Part shown: positions 31,561 to 44,490 of the stretch, one piece after another
How positions within the stretch are numbered: position 1 is the first letter of the stretch
Layout of the letters: every line of letters starts with the position of its first letter
Source of the DNA: Sympetrum striolatum
Taxonomy: Eukaryota > Arthropoda > Insecta > Odonata > Libellulidae
Assembly: GCA_947579665.1 (NCBI GenBank)
Contig: OX388343.1
Coordinates: forward strand, 101,127,657-101,191,656
DNA length: 64,000 bases
Direction of reading: 5' to 3'
Made by a program: the position numbers and the translations under genes
The notes under the pieces: generated by a model
Databases searched by the model: none
What the model saw: the letters and a program-made list of their open reading frames with translations, nothing else
What the model was told of the DNA's origin: nothing

Positions 31561-34500
31561 TATAATAATAATAATAATGTTACTTATTTTAAACGGACAA
31601 ATGTCCTATTACAAATGTTGAAAATGACAAAGGTAACATTAGAAAAGTTTGAAAATAAACATATGAGCTTGATTAAAGAAGATTGACACAAATGAAAAGT
31701 ATAGTTAAATTGGAGATAACACATTACATGTTACAACAAAAGAAAAATACACCTTAATAATTTTGCACCATTAAACATTTTTCAAAGCAAAATATCTGAA
31801 TACATTGTATGAAAAGTAAAAAATATCTGCAGATTTACAATGACTATTAAAATCTCTCATTGTTCTAAAAAATGGGCAGAAAATACAAATAATAAGTACA
31901 TACCTATGGGATATGAAATAAATGATGTGATCTTGAATGAACAATTGGAACCCTAAAATTTATAAGAGATAAAAGATAAGAAGACTTGATATGATTATTT
32001 AACAGAGAGTGTAAGAATAGAACGCCAATTTACTTCCTACGAATAGAGAGGGTGTGTATATTTAGTAATTTCAATGTCTTTTCATATTCTCCACTTTCTC
32101 TTTCAATTTCAAACTTAAAAGCCACCAATCTCAGAAATTTATTCTGGACTCTCTCTAATCCTAAGTGGTACTTATGATGAGAAGGAGACCACACTATTGA
32201 ACTATATTCGAGAACTGGTCGAACAAGGGTGATATATAAATGCCTATAGCAAAAAATATTGTTAAAATCCCTACAATTTCTGTATATGAAACCATGAATT
32301 TTATAGGCTTTAGTAATTATGGTATCTATGTGCCTACTGAAAGACAAGTCGGAAACAAAGAGAACACCCAAATCCAGTTTATGGTCCATTCCAACAAGAC
32401 TTTTTCCTGATATTGAATAGTCAGTTATTATAGGTGACTTGGATTTGCAAAAGATGACAACATTACATTTACTAATATTTAATAACATAGCATTTGTTTT
32501 GCACCATTCGGAAATATCAGTCAAACACCTTTGCAGTGCAGAAACATCTGCATTCGAATCAATAGTATGAAATATTTTAATGTCGTCAGCATACATAAGA
32601 TAATTAATTGGTTTAATTATGGTTCCAATATCATTAATGAAAATCAAGAATAAAATAGGTCCCAGATGGGATCCATGAGGGGCTTCAGATATGCCTTCAA
32701 AGGGAAAAGAAGGAATACCTTTGAATTTCACCTTTAGTTTTCTATTAGACAAGTAACTGCAGAACCAAGATAATAAATTCCCTCTAATACCATAAGCTCT
32801 AAGCTTTTCTAGAAGCATGGAACACCTTATCAAATGCTTTGGTAAAATCACAGTAAATAGTGTCTACTTGATGATGATCATGTACTGCGGTGGTGACAAA
32901 ATGCTGAAAATGTTATAGGTTAGTGACAGTAGACCTGCCACTCCTAAACCTATGTTTTTCATCTTCTAAAACATTCTCAATAAGTGGGGTAGGTCTATTT
33001 TTCCTAAACTTTCGAGTACCTTTGCTAAAACAGATTGGATAGCAATGGGTCTGTAGTTGTTAAGTAATGGAGGCAAGTTGTCAGGGCCAGGGCTTTTTGA
33101 TACATCCAGTTTCCTCAGTATTTTTAGAATTTCATCAACGGTAACATTCACTGTTGAAATATTAATACTATGACTAAATTTAAAATTTGGAACAGAATTA
33201 TTATCCCCATATGAGAACCCTCCAGAAAAGTATTTTGCAAATAGATTAGCGATATCTTTAGGATTATCACACTTAATGCTATTAAAGGACATTGATGATG
33301 GGATGTTTTTAGTTCTTTGACGATTATTAACATGTGACCAGAAACACTTAGTATTAATTAATATGTTGTCCTGTACAGTATTTATGTGGAAGCATAACAG
33401 GATTTAGAAAGTGCTTTACATTTCTTACGGATATCTTAAAACTTTTGGTAATTGGTGGAGTTCCCAGAGGCCTTATAAACTTTTGAGAAATTAATTGCTT
33501 TAAGGTGGGAGTAAACCATTTTGGGGTAACTGCTATTACAAAATGATATGATAGGAGTGGATAATTCTAAAGCTTGATACATTATTGAATAAAAACTATT
33601 CACAGCCTCATATAATCTAAATTAGATAATATCACAGGCCAATTAACTTCATTAAGGTAGCTATTTAAGCCAAAGAAATCACAGTTTTTTTAGTCAAGTA
33701 TAAACTCATTTTCCTTGGCCATTTCTTCTTTCTTTGGAATATTTATTATTAATTCAATGGAGGGATGATAAGAATCACATTTAGTTAAAGGATCATCCAC
33801 CATGGAGCATGTGACATTTGTTGAATTAGAGAAAACAAGGTCCAGCAATTTATTATATTTATTTTTTACAGTATTGACTTGAACTAGACCCTGGAATGAA
33901 AAATTATCAACAATAACTTTTACTTGAGGTGAAAGAACAGATTCAGTAGAGACTTCATCGTTCTCAGATGGAGTATTCCAATCTATAGAGGATAAATTAT
34001 AGTCTCCTAATATAAATATTTCATAAAAATCTTTAGTTAGGATATTTTCAACACCAATACAATGACTATCATATAATGCAACCCTGAGAGTTAGGTGGAA
34101 AATATACTAATCCAATTAAAAATTTCAAATTTGCAAAATAGATACTTACAAAAACTTGTTCAACATTATAATCAGGTAGAATTATTTCATAACAAGTGAG
34201 TGAAGATTTTACACCTATTAAAACACCACCCCCTCGTCTTTTGTTCGAATGTGTGGGGTCACGATCTCTTCTGAAGATGTGATAATTCGGCCAACTGAGT
34301 TCAGATGTAAGAATGTCACTTGTCAGTCAGGTTTCAGTAAGCACAACAACATCGTAATTTGACACACTTATGGCTAAACTAAGTTCAGTTAGTTTTGTTC
34401 TGATGCCTCTAACATTTTGATAATAGACTGAGAGGTAAGGGCTAAGGAGGATATTGCTTTGAACTACAGACTCATCTCTCACAGAACCCTGTGTTTTGAA

Positions 34501-34704
34501 ATGATCCTGGGCATACCCTTAATTTAATTAATAGTGAGATCCTGCTCACCAGCGTCAATTCTAGTTTGTAGCTCACTTCTAAGGGTTTGAAGATAATTTC
34601 TTTGCATTAGGGTAAGATCCCAAGAATTTATGTATATCATCACTCAATGTATCTTCTCCAAATTTTACTAGCTCTGCAGCGATATTTTCTTCCTTTGAGC
34701 TTTA
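31561..34704 (-). mobile_element. CR1/Jockey-group LINE, copy 1
   Basis: A (TAA)n run at 31561-31577 is its 3' tail read backwards, (TTA)n on the minus strand. The element then runs through reverse transcriptase and endonuclease to about 34704, where RTE-like sequence resumes. It is thus inserted in the RTE-like LINE. I could not define a target duplication with certainty. The 5' end is uncertain by tens of bases. Confidence 0.65.
32030..34440 (-). pseudogene. APE endonuclease-reverse transcriptase polyprotein of the CR1/Jockey-group LINE, copy 1
   Basis: Order on the minus strand: YQNVRGIRTKLTELSLA near 34420 starts the APE endonuclease; then the endonuclease core around 34000; KSPGPDNLPP near 33090 opens the reverse transcriptase; SHLGPILFLIFINDI near 32650; YLMYADDIKIFHTI with the catalytic YADD near 32590; DLGVLFVSDLSFSRHID; and the C-terminal LVRPVLEYSSIVWSPSHHKY and LLNIHTLSIRRK ending at 32030. 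These are standard features of LINE ORF2 proteins, which nick DNA and reverse transcribe at the nick. The longest frame is 273 codons (32030-32851). Frameshifts split it from the upstream frames at 32966-33333 and from the endonuclease. Non-functional. Confidence 0.85.
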
Positions 34705-35330
34705 TTATTTTTTAACTTTTGTATACATTATGCAATTTCCTGTCTAGTGGGTTTAATTCTGAGCTAGTTTCCTCTATGTTTGATTCTGCCCTTAGCCAAT
34801 TACTTTCCTCAGTTGTTCATCTCTCCTTATCTTCTGTACAGAGAAGTTCTTTGAAGTGTTCTACCAATCTTTCCAGAACTTTACTCTTCTTGGACTACAT
34901 TTCCTTCCGTATTTTTAAATCCTTCCATTCTTGGTTAATATCCTCTTTTCACCTTTTCTAAAACTTTGTAGAACTATCTCTTTTCATTCTGTTTGGTGTA
35001 TTCTTCTATATTCTGTAGCTGTTCTTCATTTTCTCCTTTTTTCCTGCATATCTTATTTGCTTCCTTCCTGATTTCTTGGTACCTTTCAGTGTTCATTCTG
35101 GTTTCTTTCCTTATCACCCATTCTCTAGCTTTATTCCTCTCCTGCATAATTTGGGCACACTTGTTGTCAAACCAATCAGCATCTATTATTCTCTTGTTTT
35201 CTCCAATTGATTCTTTCTCAGCTTCTTTGATTGCTTTCGCTATTTTTCCATTGTTTTTCTAACTTTATTTTATAAGTATTTTCATCGGCTGTTGGTTTGC
35301 GTTTTAATAGCTAACCCTTTTTGGTTTTGC
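34705..35330 (-). pseudogene. RTE-like LINE, linker between endonuclease and reverse transcriptase, copy 1
   Basis: Minus-strand translation gives a WF..EC...KN..R-type stretch and LERLVEHFKELLCTEDKE, typical of the linker after the APE domain in RTE-like elements. It continues the element whose reverse transcriptase lies at 29530-31560, on the other side of the CR1/Jockey-group insertion. The better preserved equivalent in copy 2 (45049-45294) has an open frame of 81 codons. Confidence 0.55.
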
Positions 35331-35399
35331 TTATATTTATTATATATTAAATAAATTTTGTGGTTCCTATTTCGTACAAGACATATCCTATTTCTACTT

Positions 35400-35616
35400 A
35401 AAAAAAAAGATTCTATTGCATCTTATTGGTAAAGTCCTACTAAGCTCAAATGAACGTTTCAGGAGGAGCTACACCGAGGCATCAGTAACTTATGAACGCA
35501 CACAACCATTCCATGAAGGGAAAAATCCAACTCAGCCGGGGTTAGAACCCGGGACATTGGGGCAGGAGTGATAGCTTAGATGGCGTGCTATCCACTGAGC
35601 CGTCAAGGCCGGTCTG
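35400..35616 (-). mobile_element. tRNA-derived SINE, copy 1
   Basis: On the minus strand a tRNA-like head (about 35529-35613) has the A box GGCTCAGTGGATAGCACG and the perfect T-arm CCGGG TTCTAAC CCCGG. A body of about 120 bases follows (TTTCCCTTCATGGAATGG and onward) and a T-rich tail near 35400. The anticodon region is not a clean loop. The same insertion is in copy 2, so it predates the duplication. Confidence 0.7.
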
Positions 35617-35994
35617 AATAAGTATCAAAAATATGTACTTTAACATTAAAGAAGCACAGTTCAAATCGATGATCATTAAAGGCCGAGAAACTTCTCCTGT
35701 CTGAATCCAACCCTTCACCCCTCGCCATTATGCCCTTCCAAAAAATACAACAGGAAGACATCCCTTTCCTCCAAGTGGTTTTTAACTTTTCTTCCCCTCG
35801 TCATAAGCGGGCCACTGAATTTGATCATTCTATTGCTAATTTATCAGACTTTATGCCTAAGCATTGTGTGAAAAACTCAGTGAAATTTGCACGTAAAGTG
35901 AAAGACTTGAAATTTCCACTAAAATTTCAAGGAAAAATTCTACCCTGTAGTTTCATAGCTATTTCTTTCCATTGTGTACTTTACTAGTACCTGC

Positions 35995-36110
35995 TGCATT
36001 TCCCACCCTAGGCTTATATTCGAATCGATTACTTTTCCCAGTTTTTTGGAATAAAGTAAGGTACCTTGGCTTATAATGAGGTCGGCTTATATTCGAGTAT
36101 AAAAAGTTCT
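35995..36110. repeat. Possible hAT-type transposon end sequence, copy 1
   Basis: GGCTTATATTCGA occurs near 36012 and again at 36085 (TCGGCTTATATTCGAGTATA). This word is reminiscent of terminal sequences of Zaphod-like hAT transposons as I remember them. No transposase is present. Low certainty. Confidence 0.3.
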
Positions 36111-38797
36111 TTCACAAATACTGCTAGTGAGACTATTGAAATATCGGCTAAACTGTTCCACATTTAAGAGGAAATATTCCAACTTGAGGGGAAAACTCTA
36201 AATATTGATTTGTGTTTCGGTTGCCGCAGTGAGGTTCTATGTTCTAGCCCCAGCCAAGACAGTATTTTTGACTTCTTGTACCACCTCAATATTGTATCTT
36301 CATTTTCATCTCTGTGTAGAATTGATTGAAAGAAATTTATTTTCACTTGAACAGTTTTTATTGCAAAAGGAAGCATCTATCTTCATTTTCAATATTTTTG
36401 AGTGCGAGTGTATGTCCCTTTTTCTTCTCCCAGAAAATAAACATTTTGGATATGATCTTTCTAAACTCATAGAGCAGAAGCATAATTCAATTTTCGTGCA
36501 AGTGAACTCCAGTGCAACTTGCGCGGCTCAAATACAATATTTATTTCATCATAACTCACGATAATTCACTGTCTGCTGAGACAGAAAATGAAATGCGTAA
36601 CTTACCTCCAACTCAGAGGCATAATTTCACTCTAAAGACGGTGTAAACCGCATCACACATCAGTGTAATATTAATTAGTGAATCCAAAAGACTTCTGCAA
36701 TGATTAATATCTCTAAGAATTTGAAGCGCAATCGATATAAAGATTTGACCAACTTAATTATACATCATTAAATAGTTTTGTCTCGAAAAGGGATGAGTCG
36801 TTTGAGCTCTCTTTCCCCTTGATTAGTTTGAGGGACCTGACCACCGATAAGAATATTCCATTGTGCAATAAGACCAAATGTTTCAGCCTGCTTTTCTGGT
36901 AGCTATTCTATCCCTATGGGTAGTAGATAAGGGGTGACGTGGAAGGTGGATTTCGCAGAAAAGAAATACAGAAATCCTTTGCGTGTAGTCATGTTTTTGG
37001 CCTTCATTTTCAGTTCTACACGTGCAATCGAGTTGTTCCCATCGAAAACACATCTTTCAGAGGACTTACCTATATTGGCAAAGTGCAAATACATGATTCG
37101 TGCTCTATCATTATGAAATTGAACTTCCAGTTTTTCCTGCTTAACATACAAGGACTTTAGCCGGTTTAGGAAGTGCTGCGGTAAATAATTCGAGTGTCAT
37201 GCAATTGCCATAATAAATATTGTGGAATTGGGACTGCTGTGCTTACTTCTGAAATATCATTAATTTTCAAAGTACACTTAATCCACTCAGTTAACGGAGA
37301 GTGTTAGGCAAAAGAGTATACAGGTTAAGAGGTGTTGCTTTTGTGAGCGAAATTGGAAATAGTGAAGTTGAGCAATTACTTGGAAAATTGTTCTTTTTTC
37401 CGACACCAGTGGTCATCAGATAAGTTGTAATGTTTTCGCTCAATTAAAGTTTTGTAATGAGAGCTGTGATTTGTTATTAAAAAGCATTATTAGAGGAAAT
37501 TTTACAAGGTAAGAAGATATTATCAATTGCATCTTTGCGAGGTACTTCATGCCGTATTTTTTAAACAAATTGCTATTTTCTTACTGTAAATATATCAACT
37601 GACTGATCACATTTCTCACCTTCTTTCCATTTTTATTAATGAAAGTTATTCTTGCTTCAGTTTATCTGAACAGAGAAATCGTGGAAACTAATTTCCTATC
37701 GTGCTTTAAATTTGTGTTTGCCAGGATTTGATTTCTAAGGAAACTAACGCACATTACGGAAGTTCCAGTAATTCTCTTTTTATTGTATCACAATGTTATT
37801 AAACCAAAAGACCATAAATTTAATAATGCAATAGCTGATATAATGACAATATGCAGATTTTATCTAAAAATAAATTTATAAAAAAGTAATTCTTTATTTT
37901 GATTTTATAAAAAAGTAATTCTTTACAATTGAAGAGTATTTTCTGCTGAAATATCCGAACTTAAATTGCTCATACCTGTTGTATAGTTTTATCTAGAGAT
38001 ACCACTGTAAGTTATTAATTTTAGTTTCAGCATAATAGTTTTTTAAATAAATGTGGCTACGATGTAGTCAAACTGCTATTCATTTAATTATATATCCAAA
38101 CAATCTAATTAAAATATTTCGTCTAGAATGCATTATTATTTAAAACAAGATTTTTAAACTCCTTCGTTTGTTTTTTAAAATCAATGTTGATCATAATTAA
38201 AATAGACCTTCATTTGAAAGCACTACGAAAGTCGTTTTCATCCTTTTTCTTGATATTTAATTAGGAAGCATTTATTTAAACCATTAACTCTTTCAAGCGA
38301 TATAATTTAAAACACGATTTTCAAATATATCTATTTGTTGTTTTAAATGCAATATGGTTAAAATGAAAATAGGTTTTATTCTGATTACCATCACGACTAC
38401 TTAAGTCGTTTTCTTGCTATTTTCTTGACTGTAAAAATGTTGAAATAAACTTTTGATTGTAGAACATTTTGAGGTATACTTCTACTTACAATAGGCAGTA
38501 TTATTTAAGAAACGATTTTTAATTATCTTTAATTTTTATTGATATGAAAGCGGACTATAATGTATGTAGACTTTATTTTGACATGAAACAATAAATTCAA
38601 AGTGCTATTTTTGGTATAATATATTATTTGATTATCATTAAGCTTAATAAAAGGTATAGTTATTTTACAAACAATCATATATAAAACATGAATTGGTAAA
38701 AAGAAAACAGCTATTGGCAAATAAAGTAATCTGAAAAATAAAGAATAAATTAATATTTACAAGAAAAGTCAGGAAAAACAGGATAAGGACAACGTGA
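36111..38797. other. Anonymous AT-rich tail of copy 1
   Basis: Several frames of 60-119 codons occur, but the equivalents in copy 2 are broken and no domain is seen. The tail is shared with 49200-51707 at visibly lower identity than the LINE part. Confidence 0.5.
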
Positions 38798-38959
38798 GCC
38801 TTTCTTGGCTCATCTTTTAGTTCCTGGTTTTTAATTGTTGTTTGGTATACTTATGTTAATATTATATACTCTGATTTAAACAACATTTATATACAAAATA
38901 TTAAGCAAGGCATAGAATGTTTGATAACATCTAATATAAATTTTTTCCCACTTATAAGA

Positions 38960-40992
38960 AGTCACTTAAAAATGGTCCTTAAGTCTCAATTTATAGACAA
39001 ACTCTCTCTTTGGAGCTACAGCCCTATGTGAGCTTCCACCCAGATCAGCCTCCACTTCTCTTTCTTCTCCCTTTCATCTTCTTCATGTCTTCTATGAATT
39101 AGCCATCTCAATCTGCACCTTCCTCTCCATCTAGTGGCATACAGTCTCCCTTCTATCACCATTGATGTTTCATGCATCTTTTCTACATTGTCAAACCATT
39201 ATATTCTCTAAGATTTTATGAACCTAACTACATCTTCCCCGATTCATAATAGAGTATTTGCACAATTTTTAGTAACCATGGAAAATAAATATTTGGCGCA
39301 TGAAAAACCTAAATTACAAATTTTTCCCCTATAAATTCTGTACTTATTCAACCATAACAGATAAAAGATCCTATTTCGAAGCTTGCGCACAAACGAATGG
39401 CCGCCATCTTCTACAGGGTGTGACGTAAACAAACCTATTCTGCCGTAGCAGCTAGGTACTGCAAGCCGCTGCGAGCCTTGTTTACATTCGTTGTTTATTG
39501 TATTCACTGCATTTAGCACCTTCTGTTACTGGTCAGAAAAAGCAAATGTTGTGTAACATATAAGAACATTAAAAATTGAATGGAATTTGTGTGAAAACAA
39601 AATAAGGAACTGAGGAAAATATGGAACAATTATCTAAACTAATAGTAGGCATGTCCGTCAACATGTATGGTATCAAGTCTTGCTTCCAAGGCTTCATTGA
39701 AGGTATTTTCCGCAAAGGTGCATAATGTTGGACGTACTCCTTGACGAAAGTTACTTTTTATACTTACTTGTAAATGAATAGTCTTGAAAATGAGGAAATA
39801 CATCCAACGAAATAACTTATTAGAAAGATTTAGAGCAGAGTGATATAAAAAAGCCACGGCCAAACTATTTTGAACAATTCTTCCCTGAAGAATAAGTTGG
39901 AAAAGAAATACTTTAGAAACGCGGTATTGCTGGGAGATTTGGACTATAAGCAGGAAAATTATCTGATGACACGAACTAGGAAGCCCTCTGATCAATATCA
40001 GCAACTCTAAAATGAAAGTCGTATAATTCTCAATAACAGGTCCACATGTTCTCTGCAATAGTATACTTTCAAATCTTACCAGGGCCATACTTTTGTGCTA
40101 TTTTATGTGTCCATTTTTATGTTCCATAGGTTAGGTACCTGTCTGGTGATTTATTTATATATATTTTTATTTAAGTGTTTCTGTTTATTAACTTCCCATT
40201 GAGCATCTTCTTATTTGCATTGTAAGTTTAATTCCTTGCTTGTACTCTTTCATGTATTCATATTATGCATTTTTGGAAGTTATATATTCTAGATATTAAA
40301 ACTCTTCCACACCTTCATATTTAGTGTTCTTTCTCCAACTCCTGGGTGACTCTAGGTTTGAGAGAAGAGTTCATAAGCATATATTTAGTTTTACTGGTAT
40401 TAACTGTCAATCCCATTTTGCTCTTTCTCTTTATTTGTTAAGTAATGTTCCCCTTTGATCTATTTTTTTCTTCAGATTTGTGTAATCCTAGAATAAACAG
40501 TGTGGCCAATAGCCCATCTCCTTGTTTTAACCCAGTGCTGAATTCAAATTCATTTTATATTTGATTATGTATTTTTACTTTAGCCATGCTCTTCTTCAAT
40601 GTTATTTGAATCAAAATAGTTATTTTGGATGGAATGTCCATATCCTCCATTGCTTCTCAGACTGATCCTGTTTATGCTATCAAATGCTTGTCTAAAATCT
40701 ACAATAGCATATGCAGTTAAACATTATGATCATAGAATTTATCTAAAATTTGTCTGATTGCATATAGTTGCTATATTATACTACTATTGGATCTACTCCC
40801 ACACTGATATTCTCCAATTATCCTTTCAGTCTTTCTTTTATGATTCTAAAGAGTATGCTATATATAACAGTATCATCCATTTGTATTTGTCGAGAACCAG
40901 TTTATTTCCCTTTCTATATATTGGGCTTAGGATTCCCATGCTCTATCCTTCTAGGTAGCATTTTACTGTTTCCTATATTATACAACTAAGTT
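38960..40992 (-). pseudogene. RTE-like LINE, reverse transcriptase and C-terminal part, copy 2
   Basis: Nearly base-for-base equal to 29530-31560, with the same stops and the same ~776-bp insert at 39251-40026. The lesions therefore predate the duplication. Confidence 0.65.
39251..40026. mobile_element. ~776-bp insert in the RTE-like LINE, copy 2
   Basis: Identical in position and almost in sequence to the insert at 29819-30594. It carries the same 149-codon open frame (39639-40088) with one substitution (E to D). Confidence 0.6.
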
Positions 40993-41413
40993 TATAATAA
41001 TAATAATAATATTACTTAATTTAAACGGACAAATGTCCTATTACAAATGTTGAAAATGACAAAGGTAACATTAGAAAAGTTTGAAAATAAACATATGAGC
41101 TTGATTAAAGAAGATTGACACAAATGAAAATTATAGTTAAATTGGAGATAACACTTTACATGTTGCAACAAAAGAAAAATACACCTTAATAATTTTGCAC
41201 CATTAAACATTTTTCAAAGCAAAATATCTGAATACATTGTATGAAAAGTAAAAAATATCTGCAGATTTACAATGACTATTAAAATCTCTCATTGTTCTAA
41301 AAAATGGGCAGAAAATACAAATAATAAGTACATACCTATGGGATATGAAATAAATGATGTGATCTTGAATGAACAATTGGAACCCTAAAATTTATAAGAG
41401 ATAAAAGATAAGA

Positions 41414-42077
41414 ACCCACGCAGCACATAAGCGTTAGGGGAACGTTCGCTGGCTGTCCGGTAGACTCAGATTCGCACCAGAGTGTTCCCGGAACGTTACT
41501 TGGCGAACGCTTGGCGCTTAATATCGAAGCGCTCTTCCACCCGAAGTGGCTGACATCTGGTGGTAATTTTCTGAACCATTCGAGAGGACATAGCGTGGTT
41601 CGCGTGGATCACCGTGGATTGTGTATTGCATGCATCAGATGCATATAATGGTTTGTAAATGAACATTTGGGCGGATTTCAGCGGGAAGACGTAAACACTG
41701 TAGTATTTGTTAGTTTTTTTCAAGATAGGTGCGGAATCGGTAATGCTCTTGATGGAACGGAAGACGAAGCATTATTTATTCCAAGGTGACATCAGCGATC
41801 ATGGCGGAAAGAACACGTATTCTTTCCACCATCACTAGCGATGACAGAAAAAGTAGTGATGACTATTTTCTTATTGTTGAAAATGAAACTTTTATTGAAT
41901 TTGAAAGTGATTGAAATAAATATATCTTCGATCGCTTGACGTTCAATTATTGAAATGTATTATGTTCAAAATAGCTTGCCGTTTGTTAATTTTTTCTTAA
42001 CACATATTAACTTAATTCGTATAGTTTGAAATTTTTATTTAAATTTAATGTATCGATATTTATATAAGTCGATAACT
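41414..42077. mobile_element. Unidentified ~660-bp insertion specific to copy 2
   Basis: Copies 1 and 3 are continuous across this point. The insert begins about CCCACGCAGCACATAAGCG and contains GGAACGTT in two places within imperfect palindromes, GATCATGGCGGAAAG near 41796, and an AT-rich right half ending AAGTCGATAA. I see no clear target duplication, though GATAA occurs just before and at its end. It may be a non-autonomous DNA element; family unknown. Confidence 0.6.
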
Positions 42078-42115
42078 TGATTATTTAACAGAGAGTGTAA
42101 GAATAGAACGCCAAT

Positions 42116-44490
42116 TTACTTCCTACGAATAGAGAGGGTGTGTATATTTAGTAATTTCAATGTCTTTTCATATTCTCTACTTTCTCTTTCAATTTCAAAC
42201 TTAAAAGCCACCAATCTCAGAAATTTATTCTGGACTCTCTCTAATCCTAAGTGGTACTTATGATGAGAAGGAGACCACACTATTGAACTATATTCGAGAA
42301 CTGGTCGAACAAGGGTGATATATAAATGCCTATAGCAAAAAATATTGTTAAAATCCCTACAATTTCTGTATATGAAACCATGAATTTTATAAGCTTTAGT
42401 AATTATGGTATCTATGTGCCTACTGAAAGACAAGTCGGAAACAAAGAGAACACCCAAATCCAGTTTATGGTCCATTCCAACAAGACTTTTTCCTGATATT
42501 GAATAGTCAGTTATTATAGGTGACTTGGATTTGCAAAAGATGACAACATTACATTTACTAATATTTAATAACATAGCATTTGTTTTGCACCATTCGGAAA
42601 TATCAGTCAAACACCTTTGCAGTGCAGAAACATCTGCATTCGAATCAATAGTATGAAATATTTTAATGTCATCAGCATACATAAGATAATTAATTGGTTT
42701 AATTATGGTTCCAATATTATTAATGAAAATCAAGAATAAAATAGGTCCCAGATGGGATCCATTAGGGACTCCAGATATGCCTTCAAAGGGAAAAGAAGGA
42801 TTACCTTTGATTTTCACCTTTAGTTTTCTATTAGACTAGTAACTGCTGAACCAAGATAATAAATTCTCTCTAATACCATAAGCTCTAAGCTTTTCTAGAA
42901 GCATGGAATACCTTATCAAATGCTTTGGTAAAATCACAGTAAATAGTGTCTACTTGATGATGATCATGTACTGCGGTGGTGACAAAGTGCTGAAAATATT
43001 AAAGGTTAGTGACAGTAGACCTGCCACTCCTAAACCTATGTTTTTCATCTTCTAAAACATTCTCAAAAAGTGGGGTAGGTCTATTTTTCACTAAACTTTC
43101 GAGTACCTTTGATAAAACAGATTGGATAGCAATGGGTCTGTAGTTGTTAAGTAATGGAGGCAAGTTGTCAGGGCCAGGGTTTTTTGATACATCCAGTTTC
43201 CTCAGTATTTTTAGAATTTCATCAACGGCAACATTCACTGTTGAAATATTAATACTATGACTAAATTTAAAATTTGGAACAGAATTATTATCCCCATATG
43301 AGAAGACTCCAGAAAAGTATTTTGCAAATAGATTAGCGATATCTTTAGGATTATCACACTTAATAATATTATAGGACATTGATGATGGGATGTTTTTAGT
43401 TCTTCGACGATTATTAACATGTGACCAGAGACACTTAGTATTAATTAATATGCTGTGCTGTACAGTATTTATGTAGGAAGGATAACAGGATTTAGAAAGT
43501 GCTTTACATCTCTTACGGATATCAGAAAACTTTAGGTAATTGGTGGAGTTCCCAGAGGCCTTATAAACTTTTGAGAAATTAATTGTTTTAAGGTGGGAGT
43601 TAACCATTTAGGGTAACTGCTATTACGAAATGATATGATAGGAGTGGATAATTCTATAGCTTGATACATTATTGAATAAAAACTATTCACAGCCTCATTA
43701 CAATCTAAATTACATAATATCACAGGCCAATTAACTTCATTAAGGTAGCTATTTAAGCCAAAGAACACATAGTTTTTTTAGTCAAGTGTAAACTCATTTT
43801 CCTTGGCCATTTCTACTTTCTTTGGAAAATTTATTATTGATTCAATGGAGGGATGATAAGAATCACATTTAGTTACCATGGAGCATGTAACATTTGTTGA
43901 ATTAGAGAAAACAAGGTCCAACAATTTATTATATTTATTTTTTACAGTATTGACTTGAACTAGACCCTGGAATGAAAAATTATCAACAATAACTTTTACT
44001 TGAGTTGGATGAACAGATTTAGTAGAGATTTCATCTTTCTCAGATGGAGTATTCCAATCTATAGAGGATAAATTATAGTCTCCTAATATAAATATTTCAT
44101 CAAAATCTTTATTTAGGATATTTTCAACACCAATACAATGACTATCATATAATGCAACCGGAGAGTTAGGTGGGAAATGTACGGATCCAAATAAAAATTT
44201 CAAATCTGCAAAATAGATACTTGCAAAAACTTGTTCAACATTATAATCAGGTAGAATAAGTTCATAACAAGTGAGTGAAGATTTTACACCTATTTAAACA
44301 CAACCCCCTCATCTTTTGTTCGAATGTGTGGGGTTACGATCTCTTTTGAGTATGTGATAATTCGGCCAACTGAGTTCAGATGTAAGAATGTCACTTTTCA
44401 GCCAGGCTTCAGTATGCACAACTACATCGTAATTTGACACACTTATGGCTAAACTACGTTCAGGTAGTTTTGTTCTGATGCCTCTAACAT
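42116..44490 (-). pseudogene. APE endonuclease-reverse transcriptase polyprotein of the CR1/Jockey-group LINE, copy 2
   Basis: The endonuclease part is best seen here (43778-44203). It shows ILGDYNLSSIDW, LLDLVFSNSTNV and CDSYHPSIE, matching the GDFN, LDL.F.N and S.H conserved blocks of the APE nuclease. After the nuclease come YPKWLTPTLKQLISQKF and the frame at 42999-43607 with SKNPGPDNLPP and NYRPIAIQSVLSKVLE, the start of the reverse transcriptase. The YADD core lies in the 42116-42817 frame. At least two stops or frameshifts separate these parts. Confidence 0.85.

Larger units (their letters stand above)
29363..38797. repeat. Segmental tandem duplication, copy 1 (9435 bp)
   Basis: Begins AGCCTTTCTTGGCTCATC, as do copy 2 (38798) and copy 3 (51708), and ends GGATAAGGACAACGTG, as does copy 2. 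It contains an RTE-like LINE split by a CR1/Jockey-group LINE, a ~776-bp insert, a tRNA-derived SINE and an anonymous AT-rich tail. Across 30207-31557 it is nearly identical to copy 2 at a constant offset of 9432. Confidence 0.9.

Noticed and set aside
36205..36564. 119-codon frame in the tail of copy 1
   Set aside because: The equivalent in copy 2 is disrupted and the sequence has no recognisable domain.
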